DNA from: Glaciihabitans sp.
GTDB taxonomy: Bacteria > Actinomycetota > Actinomycetes > Actinomycetales > Microbacteriaceae
Assembly (NCBI GenBank): GCA_025463785.1
Contig: JAODBD010000006.1
Location: forward strand, 1 to 64,000
Length of the DNA: 64,000 nt
Direction: 5' to 3'
Program-made: the position numbers and the translations under genes
Part shown: piece after piece, positions 17,387-25,147 of the stretch
How the letters are laid out: each line of letters begins with the position of its first letter
How positions within the stretch are numbered: the stretch's first letter is position 1
Notes under the pieces: model-generated
Told to the model about the DNA's origin: nothing
What the model saw: only the letters and a program-made list of their open reading frames with translations
Databases searched by the model: none

Positions 17387-18666
17387 TGGCCGACTTTCTG
17401 CTGCCAGATCTCGGCGAGGGGCTGACCGAGGCGGCGATCGTCAACTGGCTGGTCGCGCCGGGCGATGTGATCGGGGTCGACCAGCCGGTCGTTGAGGTTG
17501 AGTCGGCGAAGTCGATCGTGGAACTGCCATCGCCGTTCGCGGGCAGGGTTGAGAGCGTGAATGGGGCACCCGGGGATGTCGTGCAGAAGGGGGGCGTGCT
17601 GCTCACGGTGGCTGAGGTCGCTGAGGTTGCCGAGGTCGTCGGGGCTCCGGATGTCGTTCCGGGCACGGCAGTCCGCCCCGACAGCGATGGCGGCTCCGGC
17701 GCCGTACTCATCGGATACGGAACCCGGGAGTCGACCAGGAAGCTTTCCCGCCCGGCCGGTGGACGTTTCGGGAACAGGCCAGCGCCGCACGAGGTCGCGA
17801 CCGCGCTCGCGGGCGAAGAACCGCTGCACTCCCCAGTGATTTCGCCGCTGGTGCGCAAGCAGGCGAAGTCTCACGGCCTCGATGCGTCGACCCTGCGCGG
17901 CAGCGGGCCGGGTCTCCTGGTCACCCGCGAAGACGTGGATGCCGCGATCGCAGCGATGGAACACGCGATCGTCCCCGGTGATACCCGCACCCCGATCACC
18001 GGCATGCGGAAGATCATCGGCTCACGGCTGAGCCTTTCGCGCACGACCATCCCCGAGGCGACCATTTGGCTGGATGTCGACGCCACAGAGCTGTTCACCG
18101 CGAAGGCGCGGCTGGAGAGCTCGACAGGCGAGCGTTTCAGCCTGACCGCGTTGATTGCCCGTTTCGTTGTTGCGGGTCTCATGAAGTACCCGGTGCTCAA
18201 TTCCTCGGTCGACGATGAGCGAGGCGAGTTCGTACAGCACGCGGCGATCAATCTGGGGCTGGCTACGCAGACGGCGCGAGGTCTCATGGTTCCGGTCATC
18301 CCGGCCGCGCAGGATTTGACCACGCGGCAGCTGCGCGACGCTGTCGCTGCACTCGTGGAGCAGGCGGTCGCGGGCAACTTTTCGGCGGGAGCACTCAGCG
18401 GCGGAACCTTCACCCTCAACAACTATGGCGGCTTCGGCGTCGACGGTTCGGCGCCCATCATCAACCACCCGGAAGTCGCAATGCTCGGCGTCGGGCGCAT
18501 CATCGACCGCCCATGGGTTATCGACGGTCAACTCGCGGTGCGAAAGGTCGTGACGCTGTCGTTCGTATTCGATCACCGCGTCTGTGACGGGGATGTCGCC
18601 TCCGGCTTCCTCACATTCGTCGCGCACTGCATCGAGGAGCCGCTGCTACTACTCGGCTCCCTCTAA
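17386..18666 (+). CDS. Dihydrolipoamide acyltransferase (E2) of the branched-chain complex
   Basis: A 426-residue E2 with one lipoyl domain (residues 1-75; lipoyl lysine in VESAKSIVEL), a Val/Pro-rich linker, a peripheral subunit-binding domain (HSPVISPLVRKQAKSHGLD, about 147-180) and the catalytic acyltransferase domain ending in FDHRVCDGDVASGFL with the HxxxDG active site. ATG 17386 overlaps the E1 beta stop (TGATG); an upstream in-frame start would add four residues. No E3 gene follows, so lipoamide dehydrogenase must come from elsewhere. Palindrome B lies 92 bases past the stop. Confidence 0.94.
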   Translation: MADFLLPDLGEGLTEAAIVNWLVAPGDVIGVDQPVVEVESAKSIVELPSPFAGRVESVNGAPGDVVQKGGVLLTVAEVAEVAEVVGAPDVVPGTAVRPDSDGGSGAVLIGYGTRESTRKLSRPAGGRFGNRPAPHEVATALAGEEPLHSPVISPLVRKQAKSHGLDASTLRGSGPGLLVTREDVDAAIAAMEHAIVPGDTRTPITGMRKIIGSRLSLSRTTIPEATIWLDVDATELFTAKARLESSTGERFSLTALIARFVVAGLMKYPVLNSSVDDERGEFVQHAAINLGLATQTARGLMVPVIPAAQDLTTRQLRDAVAALVEQAVAGNFSAGALSGGTFTLNNYGGFGVDGSAPIINHPEVAMLGVGRIIDRPWVIDGQLAVRKVVTLSFVFDHRVCDGDVASGFLTFVAHCIEEPLLLLGSL

Positions 18667-18758
18667 CAGTCCTGCACTGCGCAGTTCCCTTAGACAGTCC
18701 CTCCTCTCATCCGTCCCGTCCGCTCCGGTCTGCGATTACCCGGAGAGAGCGCGGAGTT

Positions 18759-18814
18759 GCTCGTGTTAATCAGGATCACCTCCTCCGAAGGAATAGTTCC
18801 TGATTAACACGAGC
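18759..18814. repeat. Palindrome B (family 1 hairpin)
   Basis: A 56-bp palindrome between convergent genes: perfect 17-bp arms (18759-18775 beginning GCTCGTGTTAATCAGGA, and 18798-18814) around an inner TCCT/AGGA stem with the same centre. It shares the outer CTCGTG, the TCAGGA step and the inner TCCT/AGGA with palindromes A and C, and the right flank CAGCTT with C. Here it could serve both flanking genes as a bidirectional 3' hairpin. Confidence 0.9.
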
Positions 18815-18874
18815 AGCTTGGGGGGGCACCACGACCCGGGGCAGCATCCACCCGGGCTGCAAAGCCAGATACGG

Positions 18875-19675
18875 CTAGGCGCCGAAGGTGGGGGTTCGCT
18901 TCTCTCGGAACGCCGCGAAGCCCTCGCGGTAGTCGGGGGTCGTCGTGAGAGCCACCTGAGCCGCGCTCTCCTCCGCGAGCGCCTCCCAGAAGCCGCCGCG
19001 ATCCCAACCTTCGCGACCAAAGCCGTTGGGGTCCACGCCGTCGCGCAGGCCGTGTACGAGTCGTTTGCTGGCCATGAACGCTTCCGCCGGTCCTGCAGCG
19101 ACACGCGCGACACGCGCACGGGTGAACGACAGGATGTCCGCCTCCGCAACCGCGCGGCTGAACAGACCGAGCGCGACCGCTTCGGTCCCCGTCATCAACT
19201 CCGCCGTGTACATGAGGTCGAGCGTCCGGTGTGCGCCAAGCCGCTCGTAGAACAGCGGGTGACCACCGGAATCGAGAATCGCGCCCAAATTCGCGAACGG
19301 CGAGCCGATGCGCGCGGTGTCGGCAACATAGACAACGTCCGTCGCGATGAGGAACCCGAGCCCAACCCCGAGGCACGCACCAGACGCAATCGCAAACGTC
19401 GGCGCCGGGAATGCGTCCATCTGGCGCATCAGGGCCGTCAAGTCCGCCAGATAGCCAGCCACATCATCCGTCGCCGCATCCACATTCGAGATGTCCCGAC
19501 CAGCACAGAACGCCCTACCCTCGCCACGCAGCAGCAGCGCGCGAACACCGGCGGCAGCCGCTTCGGTGTAGGCCTCCGAGAGCTCGCCGAGCGCATCCCG
19601 ATCCACCGCATTCAGCTTTGTCGGCGCATTCAGCACAACCTCGGCAACACCGCCAGCAAAAGTCAGGTCAATCAT
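18875..19675 (-). CDS. Enoyl-CoA hydratase/isomerase (paa cluster, PaaG/PaaF type)
   Basis: A 266-residue crotonase-fold protein. The oxyanion-hole segments are GEGRAFCAGRDIS and ASGACLGVGLGFLIATD, and the active-site region SPFANLGAILDSGG is conserved in part. It follows paaE by 11 bases with an AGAAGGG ribosome site, so it is the last gene of the paaABCDE operon. In this position it probably acts as the ring 1,2-epoxyphenylacetyl-CoA isomerase (PaaG) or a hydratase of the same pathway; sequence alone cannot separate these. Confidence 0.88.
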   Translation of the reverse strand: MIDLTFAGGVAEVVLNAPTKLNAVDRDALGELSEAYTEAAAAGVRALLLRGEGRAFCAGRDISNVDAATDDVAGYLADLTALMRQMDAFPAPTFAIASGACLGVGLGFLIATDVVYVADTARIGSPFANLGAILDSGGHPLFYERLGAHRTLDLMYTAELMTGTEAVALGLFSRAVAEADILSFTRARVARVAAGPAEAFMASKRLVHGLRDGVDPNGFGREGWDRGGFWEALAEESAAQVALTTTPDYREGFAAFREKRTPTFGA

Positions 19676-19686
19676 TGCGAGCCCTT

Positions 19687-20796
19687 CTATGCGTCGTAGT
19701 CGACCGCGACGCGATCACTCGTCGGAATCGACTGGCAGGTCAGCACATACCCGCGCGCAAGCTCCTCCGGCTCAAGCGCATAGTTCTCCACCATGTCGAC
19801 CGCGCCATCGGTCAGCACCGCGCGACAGGTTCCGCAGACCCCGCCGGCGCAAGCGAACGGCACGTCGCCTCGCACCCGCAACGCCGCATTGAGGATGCTC
19901 TCATTGCTGTGCACGGGCGACGTCACGGTCGCTGTCGTCCCGTCGAGCCGGAAGGTGATCGTGTGCACGGCCTCCTCGGCGGAAAGCTCGATCGGTCGAC
20001 CCGCCTGCACGGTCGGGCGTCCAGGCTCCCCCGTCGTGAACAGCTCATACCGAATCGCGGATGCGTCGACGCCCAACGCCGCGAGTTCGTCGCGACACAG
20101 TTGCACGAGGTCGAACGGACCGCAGATAAACCATTCGTCGACGTCCGTCGGAAAAATCAGCGACCCGAGGATCTCGCGAAACTTTGCAGCATCCAGCCGC
20201 CCGCTCAGCAGGTCGGAACTGCGTCGCTCTCGCGTGAGCACGTGGTACAGCGCGAGCCGCGCAGGGTAGCGGTCCTTCAGATCCGCCAACTCGTCGACGA
20301 ACATCGTGTCCATCGCCGTCCGGTTCGAGTACACGAGCGAGAACCTGTTATCGGGATGCCCCGCCAACGTGCTCTCAACCAGCGCGAGCACGGGAGTGAT
20401 ACCCGACCCCGCCGCGATCGCCACATAGTGCGCGGGCCGATCGAGCACCAGCTGCGACGTGAAGCTACCCTCCGGGCTCATCACCTCGAGTTGCATGCCC
20501 GCCCGGAGGTTCGAAATCGCCCAGGTCGAAAAGATGCCACCGAGGTCGCGCTTGATCGCAACCCTGAGTTGACCCTCGACCGGTGCCTGGCAGATCGAGT
20601 AGCTGCGCCGCACCGACGCATCGCCCACAAGCGACGTACGGATGGCGATGTACTGGCCCGGCTCATAGCTGAACTGGTGCGCAAGCGACTCCGGCACCTC
20701 GAAAGTCACCTCGATCGCATCCGCCGTGAGATGACGCACCTCAGCGATGACGAGGCTGTGAAAAGTCGCGCGCCGACGCGTGGAGGTCGTCACCAT
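19687..20796 (-). CDS. paaE: Phenylacetyl-CoA epoxidase reductase subunit
   Basis: Electron-transfer subunit that passes electrons from NADPH to the PaaABC(D) di-iron oxygenase. N-terminal FAD/NAD ferredoxin-reductase domain with GQYIAIR and RRSYSICQAP (about 50-75), NAD-binding GSGITPVLAL, and a C-terminal plant-type 2Fe-2S domain with CAGGVCGTCRAVL plus a later Cys in GYVLTCQS. ATG 20796 overlaps the paaD stop by one base (TGATG) and gives 369 residues; the longer frame begins inside paaD. Confidence 0.95.
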   Translation of the reverse strand: MVTTSTRRRATFHSLVIAEVRHLTADAIEVTFEVPESLAHQFSYEPGQYIAIRTSLVGDASVRRSYSICQAPVEGQLRVAIKRDLGGIFSTWAISNLRAGMQLEVMSPEGSFTSQLVLDRPAHYVAIAAGSGITPVLALVESTLAGHPDNRFSLVYSNRTAMDTMFVDELADLKDRYPARLALYHVLTRERRSSDLLSGRLDAAKFREILGSLIFPTDVDEWFICGPFDLVQLCRDELAALGVDASAIRYELFTTGEPGRPTVQAGRPIELSAEEAVHTITFRLDGTTATVTSPVHSNESILNAALRVRGDVPFACAGGVCGTCRAVLTDGAVDMVENYALEPEELARGYVLTCQSIPTSDRVAVDYDA

Positions 20797-21287
20797 CAGT
20801 GTGCCTTGAACAGGTCGAACGGTTCCAGGCACTTCAGGCAGACGTACAGCGCCTTACACGAGGTCGACCCGAAGCGTGACAGTTCGCGCGTGTGCAGCGA
20901 TCCGCAGTGCGGACAGCGGATGCCGAGCCCGAGACTCACGAGACCGTCGATACGGCGCTCGGGCGGCGCGATCCCGAACTCTGCCAGCTTCACGCGGCCC
21001 TCATCGCTCATCCAGTCGGTCGTCCAGGCCGGGGCGAGAACGGTGCGAACGGTCACGTCCTCATATCCGGCGCTGGCCAGAACGGTCACGATATCGTCGC
21101 GCATGGCATCGATCGCAGGGCAGCCGGAATACGTCGGCGTGATCTCAACGACAACACGCGACCCGTCGACTGCCACCCGGCGGAGTACGCCGAGATCCTC
21201 GATAGTCAGCACTGGAACCTCGGGGTCGACGACGGTCGACGCGAGCTCCCACACCGTCCGTTCGGTGACGGCCGACGACTGGCTCAC
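20796..21287 (-). CDS. paaD: Phenylacetyl-CoA epoxidase maturation protein
   Basis: A 163-residue protein with the DUF59/MIP18 domain (VDPEVPVLTIEDLGVLR ... TPTYSGCPA, about residues 20-60) and a C-terminal zinc-ribbon-like cluster CPHCGSLHT ... CKALYVCLKC. It is needed for the Fe-S cluster or activity of the epoxidase. GTG 21287 overlaps the paaC stop (GTGA); a second GTG one codon earlier is possible. The longer open frame upstream overlaps paaC and is not family-like. Confidence 0.93.
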   Translation of the reverse strand: MSQSSAVTERTVWELASTVVDPEVPVLTIEDLGVLRRVAVDGSRVVVEITPTYSGCPAIDAMRDDIVTVLASAGYEDVTVRTVLAPAWTTDWMSDEGRVKLAEFGIAPPERRIDGLVSLGLGIRCPHCGSLHTRELSRFGSTSCKALYVCLKCLEPFDLFKAH

Positions 21288-22108
21288 CACGTCGCCCCCG
21301 GATGCGCGCGAGCGAGCACCTGCATCTCGGCGAGCATCGGTCCAAGCGCTTCGGAGTGGATGCCGACCCGCCCGCCACCGCGCGCCGCCGGCAGCTCGGG
21401 AACCGTAAGCCCTGCCGCAACGATCAGCCGAGGCACGAGCGCGTCGAACGCCGGGCGCAGGCTTTCGACTCCCACCGCGATGCCGTCGAAACCCACCGCA
21501 TCGAGTGCATCTGCTGCCGGGTCGGCCGAGAACAATTCGGCGACGAACGGCCACACCACGGTCAAACCCGATTGCATGCGCTCACGGGAATATTCGGTAC
21601 CAAGCCCCAGCCGTTGCAGCCACTGCGTGCTGTGATCGAGATGGTAGCTGACCTCCTTGAAAGCTTTGGCAGCGATGGCTGCCAGGGTGGCATCCCGCGA
21701 CAGGGAGAGCGCCCGATATAGCTCGACGAAGTAGGTGGACGAGACGAGCTGCCGCGCGATGGTCTGCGCAAAGTCGCCGTTCGGGAGTTCGAACAGCTGG
21801 CGGCTGCGGAACTCCGACTCGTCGCGAAAGTAGGCGAGGTCGTCCTCCGACCTGTCCCATGCCGTGCCTGCGTAGGTGAGCAGGCTGCGCGCGTGGCCGA
21901 GGAGGTCGAGTCCGATGTTGCCGAGGGCGACATCCTCTTCCAGTTCGGGTGCGTTGGTGATCCATTCGCCGAGCCGGTGTGCGAGCACCAGTGCGTCATC
22001 CCCGAGACCGAGCGCGTAACGCGCGACGGCATCGGATGCGACGACAGATGAGTCGGCGATTGATTCCGCCGTGATCGCGGTGGACTTGACGTGATTGCTG
22101 TGATTCAC
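21284..22108 (-). CDS. paaC: Phenylacetyl-CoA epoxidase subunit C
   Basis: Structural, ferritin-like partner of PaaA without its own active di-iron centre. The 274-residue product has ALGLGDDALVLAHRLGEWITNAPELEEDVALGNIGLDLLGHAR in the N-terminal third and KEVSYHLDHSTQWLQRLG near residue 150, both characteristic. Start is GTG 22108, overlapping the paaB stop by four bases. Confidence 0.95.
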   Translation of the reverse strand: MNHSNHVKSTAITAESIADSSVVASDAVARYALGLGDDALVLAHRLGEWITNAPELEEDVALGNIGLDLLGHARSLLTYAGTAWDRSEDDLAYFRDESEFRSRQLFELPNGDFAQTIARQLVSSTYFVELYRALSLSRDATLAAIAAKAFKEVSYHLDHSTQWLQRLGLGTEYSRERMQSGLTVVWPFVAELFSADPAADALDAVGFDGIAVGVESLRPAFDALVPRLIVAAGLTVPELPAARGGGRVGIHSEALGPMLAEMQVLARAHPGATW

Positions 22109-22413
22109 AGGTGCGGCACCGACTCTGACTCGCTGTAGTAGCTCGCGTGGCGAAACTCTTTGCCCTGCGGCGACTCGAAAAACTCTCCCTTGGCGTCGGG
22201 ATCAGACGTCGTGATGTCGGATGCCCGCACCACCCAGATGGACACGCCTTCGGCCCTGCGCGTGTAGAGGTCGCGGGCGTTGCGCACGGCCATGGTCTCG
22301 TCGGGGGCGTGCAGCGAGCCGGCGTGAACGTGCGACAGGCCTCGGGATGATCGGATGAAGACTTCCCAGAGCGGCCACGTCTCGCGCGCCCCCGAGTCGC
22401 CCGGCGTGGTCAT
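22105..22413 (-). CDS. paaB: Phenylacetyl-CoA epoxidase subunit B
   Basis: A 102-residue small subunit with the family pattern [26 protein letters not shown] and ending in [14 protein letters not shown] 22413 overlaps the paaA stop (ATGA), which fixes the start against a longer frame running back into paaA. It is part of the PaaABCE oxygenase that forms the 1,2-epoxide of phenylacetyl-CoA. Confidence 0.95.
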   Translation of the reverse strand: MTTPGDSGARETWPLWEVFIRSSRGLSHVHAGSLHAPDETMAVRNARDLYTRRAEGVSIWVVRASDITTSDPDAKGEFFESPQGKEFRHASYYSESESVPHL

Positions 22414-23375
22414 GATGCGAGCCTCTCTTCCATACGAGCGTCGGCGTACGCGCGTGCGGCTTCCCGAACCCAGGCCCCGTCGTCGTGCGCCTTCTTGCGC
22501 TTGGCGACGCGCTGTGCGTTGGCCTGGCCACGACCCGCAAGCACTTCGTAGAACTCGTCCCAGTTGAGGGGGCCGAAGTCGTAGTGGCCGCGCGCTTCGT
22601 TCCATTTCAGCTCGGGATCGGGCAGCGTGACACCGAGGACCTCGGCTTGCGGCACGAGCATGTCGATGAACCGCTGGCGCAGGTCATCGTTGCTGAACCG
22701 CTTGATGTTCCAGGCCATCGACTGCTTCGAGTTGGGCGAGTCGTCGTCGGGCGGCCCGAACATCATGAGCGCGGGCGCGTACCAGCGGTTGACTGACTCC
22801 TGCGCCATCGCTCGCTGGGCGGGGGTGCCGCGCATGAGCTCGAGCAGGATCTCGAAACCCTGGCGCTGGTGGAAGGATTCTTCCTTGCAGATGCGCGTCA
22901 TCGCACGCCCGTACGGACCATATGAAGCGCGGCACAGCGGCACCTGGTTGCAGATGGCCGCACCGTCGACGAGCCAGCCGATGGATCCCATATCAGCCCA
23001 GGTCGGCGTCGTGTAGTTGAAGATCGACGAGTATTTGGCGGCCCCGGTGATGAGCTGCTCGAACATGGTTTCGCGGTCGATGCCGAGTGTTTGGGCGGCG
23101 GAGTAGAGGTAGAGGCCGTGGCCTGCCTCGTCCTGAACCTTGGCCATCAGGATGGCTTTGCGCTTGAGGCTGGGAGCTCGGGTGATCCAGTTGCCCTCGG
23201 GCTGCATGCCGATGATCTCGGAGTGCGCGTGCTGCGAGATCTGACGAATCAGCGTCTTGCGGTACGCCTCCGGCATCCAGTCGCGGGGTTCGACGCGGGA
23301 GTCGGACTCGATGAGACGATCAAACTCCGCCTGCTCGACTGCAGTTTCCGCCGTCGTTGTTTTCGCCGTCGTCAT
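22410..23375 (-). CDS. paaA: Phenylacetyl-CoA 1,2-epoxidase catalytic subunit
   Basis: Ferritin-fold di-iron oxygenase subunit. Metal-ligand region [20 protein letters not shown] and, later, [19 protein letters not shown] carry the Glu/His ligands; [19 protein letters not shown] is another signature. ATG 23375 is preceded by GGGAGTCGAGG and gives 321 residues; 28 codons upstream are open but not conserved. A PaaR-like operator lies 38 bases before the start in the region shared with the divergent thioesterase gene. Confidence 0.96.
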   Translation of the reverse strand: MTTAKTTTAETAVEQAEFDRLIESDSRVEPRDWMPEAYRKTLIRQISQHAHSEIIGMQPEGNWITRAPSLKRKAILMAKVQDEAGHGLYLYSAAQTLGIDRETMFEQLITGAAKYSSIFNYTTPTWADMGSIGWLVDGAAICNQVPLCRASYGPYGRAMTRICKEESFHQRQGFEILLELMRGTPAQRAMAQESVNRWYAPALMMFGPPDDDSPNSKQSMAWNIKRFSNDDLRQRFIDMLVPQAEVLGVTLPDPELKWNEARGHYDFGPLNWDEFYEVLAGRGQANAQRVAKRKKAHDDGAWVREAARAYADARMEERLAS

Positions 23376-23412
23376 CCTCGACTCCCATCCTCGCGCGGCA
23401 ATACTTGCATTA

Positions 23413-23434
23413 TCTACCGGTCGTTCAGTTAGTA
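23413..23434. promoter_or_regulatory. PaaR-like operator between paaA and paaI
   Basis: The 22 bases read ATCTACCG-GT-CG-TT-CAGTTAGT. They fit the actinobacterial PaaR (TetR family) motif known from Corynebacterium, ACTNACCG-N2-CG-N2-CGGTNAGT, with few mismatches. The position between two divergent catabolic genes fits repression of both until phenylacetyl-CoA appears. Confidence 0.75.
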
Positions 23435-23470
23435 TATGGTCAGCATTCCTGCCAGGCAAGGGAGCGTACG

Positions 23471-24055
23471 GTGACGGTTTCAGGTTCTATCCCGGCCAGT
23501 GTTGCCATGATGCGGCGGGATCGCGCCTCCGGCATGCTCGGGATGACGGTGGTCGTCAACCTGCCCGGTCGCGCGGTCGTCACCATGCCCATCCGCGACG
23601 ACATGCTCAACGGTTTCGATATCACCCACGGCGGTTTCGTCTTCGCCCTTGCCGACACCGCTTTCGCGATCGCCTGCAACGACGACGAGGTGACAACGGT
23701 CTCCTCCGGTGCCGAAATCACCTACTTGAAGTCGACAACCTCGGGACAAACCCTGACCGCAACCGCCGTGAGGCGCTCCACCGCCGGTCGCTCCGGAGTT
23801 TTCGACGTAACCATCACCGACGAAACCAACGAAACCGTGGCAGAATTTCGCGGACACAGCCGCAAGCTGCACCGAGCAGCACAGCCGTCTCCGCCTTCAT
23901 CCTCATCCTCATCTTCATCTTCTCCATCTCCATCTTCGTCTTCGTCTTCGTCTTCGTCTTCGTCTTCTCCATCTTCGTCGTCGTCTTCGTCTCCTTCTCG
24001 TTCTCCTTCTCGGTCGTCGTCTCCTTTTCCGTCGTCGTCTCCGTCGCCCTCGTGA
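23471..24055 (+). CDS. paaI: PaaI-type hydroxyphenylacetyl-CoA thioesterase with low-complexity Ser/Pro tail
   Basis: Hotdog-fold thioesterase thought to rescue CoA trapped in dead-end phenylacetate intermediates. The conserved part (about residues 1-137) has [13 protein letters not shown], then [23 protein letters not shown], the PaaI catalytic block. GTG 23471 is preceded by AAGGGAG; the upstream frame is not family-like. After [11 protein letters not shown] a tail of about 55 residues is almost only Ser, Pro and Arg, encoded by TC(N)-rich microsatellite sequence that continues beyond the stop. The tail looks like a slippage expansion that swallowed the original stop. Confidence 0.88.
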   Translation: MTVSGSIPASVAMMRRDRASGMLGMTVVVNLPGRAVVTMPIRDDMLNGFDITHGGFVFALADTAFAIACNDDEVTTVSSGAEITYLKSTTSGQTLTATAVRRSTAGRSGVFDVTITDETNETVAEFRGHSRKLHRAAQPSPPSSSSSSSSSPSPSSSSSSSSSSSSPSSSSSSSPSRSPSRSSSPFPSSSPSPS

Positions 24056-24190
24056 TCTCCGTCGCCCTCGTGATCTCCGTCGCCCTCGCCGTTGGCGGCG
24101 CCACAGCGACAGGCAAGGCGGGCACGGTCCCCGTCCCCGTCCCCGTCCCCAGGCCCGTCCTCAGGCCCGTCCTCAGGCCCGTCCTCAGGC
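23881..24190. repeat. Microsatellite-like low-complexity region at the 3' end of paaI
   Basis: Pyrimidine-rich triplet and hexamer repeats (TCATCC, TCGTCT; about 23895-24035), an 18-mer CTCCGTCGCCCTCGTGAT in nearly three copies (24039-24090; its first copy contains the paaI stop), a CCGTCC hexamer run (about 24128-24150) and a 12-mer AGGCCCGTCCTC in 3.3 copies (24151-24190). All are perfect or near perfect, so they are recent and probably variable. Confidence 0.9.
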
Positions 24191-24526
24191 CGAGCATCGT
24201 GAACTACTCGTGTTATTCAGGAAGGGTTCCTAAAAAGGAAGAACTCCTGAAAAACACGAGCAGCTTTGGGAGCTCGTGCCGTCGAGGCTCGCGCAACGCC
24301 CAGCGTCGCGCAGGACCAGGCCAGCCGAGTCCATGCCGTCACGGCCACAACACCAGCAATACCCGCAACTCCCGCAACTCCCGCAACTCCCAGCGTCGCC
24401 CGGGCCCGCGCGGTCGAGGCTCGCGCTGTCAAGGCCTGCGTGGTCCAGGCTCGCGCGGTCTGGACTCGCGACGCACGGCTACTGCTCGGGTCGAGTAGCA
24501 ATCAACGCGTGGGAGACTGAACCCTG
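24056..24526. other. Gene-free repetitive region between paaI and paaR
   Basis: No gene is supported. The interval holds the end of the paaI microsatellite, palindrome C, three copies of the 9-mer CCCGCAACT (24362-24388) and slipped GTCGAGGCTCGCG-like motifs at about 24285 and 24410-24470. The paaR promoter must lie in the last 60 bases, but no clear box is seen. Confidence 0.7.
24207..24260. repeat. Palindrome C (family 1 hairpin)
   Basis: Arms 24207-24222 (CTCGTGTTATTCAGGA) and 24245-24260 are complementary except for one base; the inner stem TTCCT-AAAA-AGGAA (24227-24240) has the same centre. The left flank GAACTA is shared with palindrome A, the right flank CAGCTT with palindrome B. It lies 151 bases past the paaI stop and follows the 12-mer tandem repeat after 16 bases. 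Confidence 0.9.
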
Positions 24527-25147
24527 ATGTCAGACAGCGACACTACTCGGCAGCCGGCAAAGAAGGGCCGGCCCGGCTATGACCAGCAGGCGGTGCTGGA
24601 TGTCGCCGTCGCCGCCTTCATCGAGCACGGGTACGACGCGACGTCGATGGGCGTTCTCGCCAGCAGACTCGGTCTCAGTAAAGCCGCGATCTACCACCAT
24701 TTTCCCGCCAAAGACCAACTGCTGGGCGCCGCGCTGAGCGAAGCGCTCGACTCGCTCGAAGGCGTGCTCGCCGAGCCGGGCGCCATCTCGGGGAACGCCG
24801 CCGCGCGGCTCGCCCACGTCATTCGCGGCGCAGTGCGGGTGCTCGTCAACAAGCTGCCCTACGTCACGCTACTGCTGCGCGTGCGCGGCAACACCGAAGT
24901 CGAGCGCGACGCTCTTCGCCGCCGCCGAGAGTTCGACCACAACGTCACAGCGCTCGTCGAAGCCGCGCGCGCAGAGGGCTCATTGCGCGACGACATCGAC
25001 CCACGGGTTGTCACGCGACTGCTCTTCGGCATGATCAACTCGATCGCCGAGTGGTACCGGCCCGGCGGCCCCGAATCAGCCGATCAGCTCGCCGACGACG
25101 TACTCGCCATGGCACTCGACGGGCTCAGCACAGCACCAGGCACATAG
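24527..25147 (+). CDS. TetR family regulator of the paa genes (PaaR-like)
   Basis: A 206-residue TetR repressor. The helix-turn-helix is at about residues 33-55 (TSMGVLASRLGLSKAAIYHHFPAKDQLL); the rest is the all-helical ligand domain with the common LFGMINSIAEWYRPGG segment. Lying between paaI and paaZ, and with three PaaR-like palindromes in the cluster, it is the likely phenylacetyl-CoA-responsive repressor. The ATG follows GGGAG at 11 bases. Its last 64 bases overlap the 3' end of paaZ on the opposite strand. Confidence 0.88.
   Translation: MSDSDTTRQPAKKGRPGYDQQAVLDVAVAAFIEHGYDATSMGVLASRLGLSKAAIYHHFPAKDQLLGAALSEALDSLEGVLAEPGAISGNAAARLAHVIRGAVRVLVNKLPYVTLLLRVRGNTEVERDALRRRREFDHNVTALVEAARAEGSLRDDIDPRVVTRLLFGMINSIAEWYRPGGPESADQLADDVLAMALDGLSTAPGT

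Noticed and set aside
23815-24501. Open frames of 90-130 residues on the minus strand across the repeat region (Thr/Lys/Glu- or Ala/Arg-rich).
   Set aside because: They are translations of the microsatellite and slipped repeats, have no family resemblance and no start signal.
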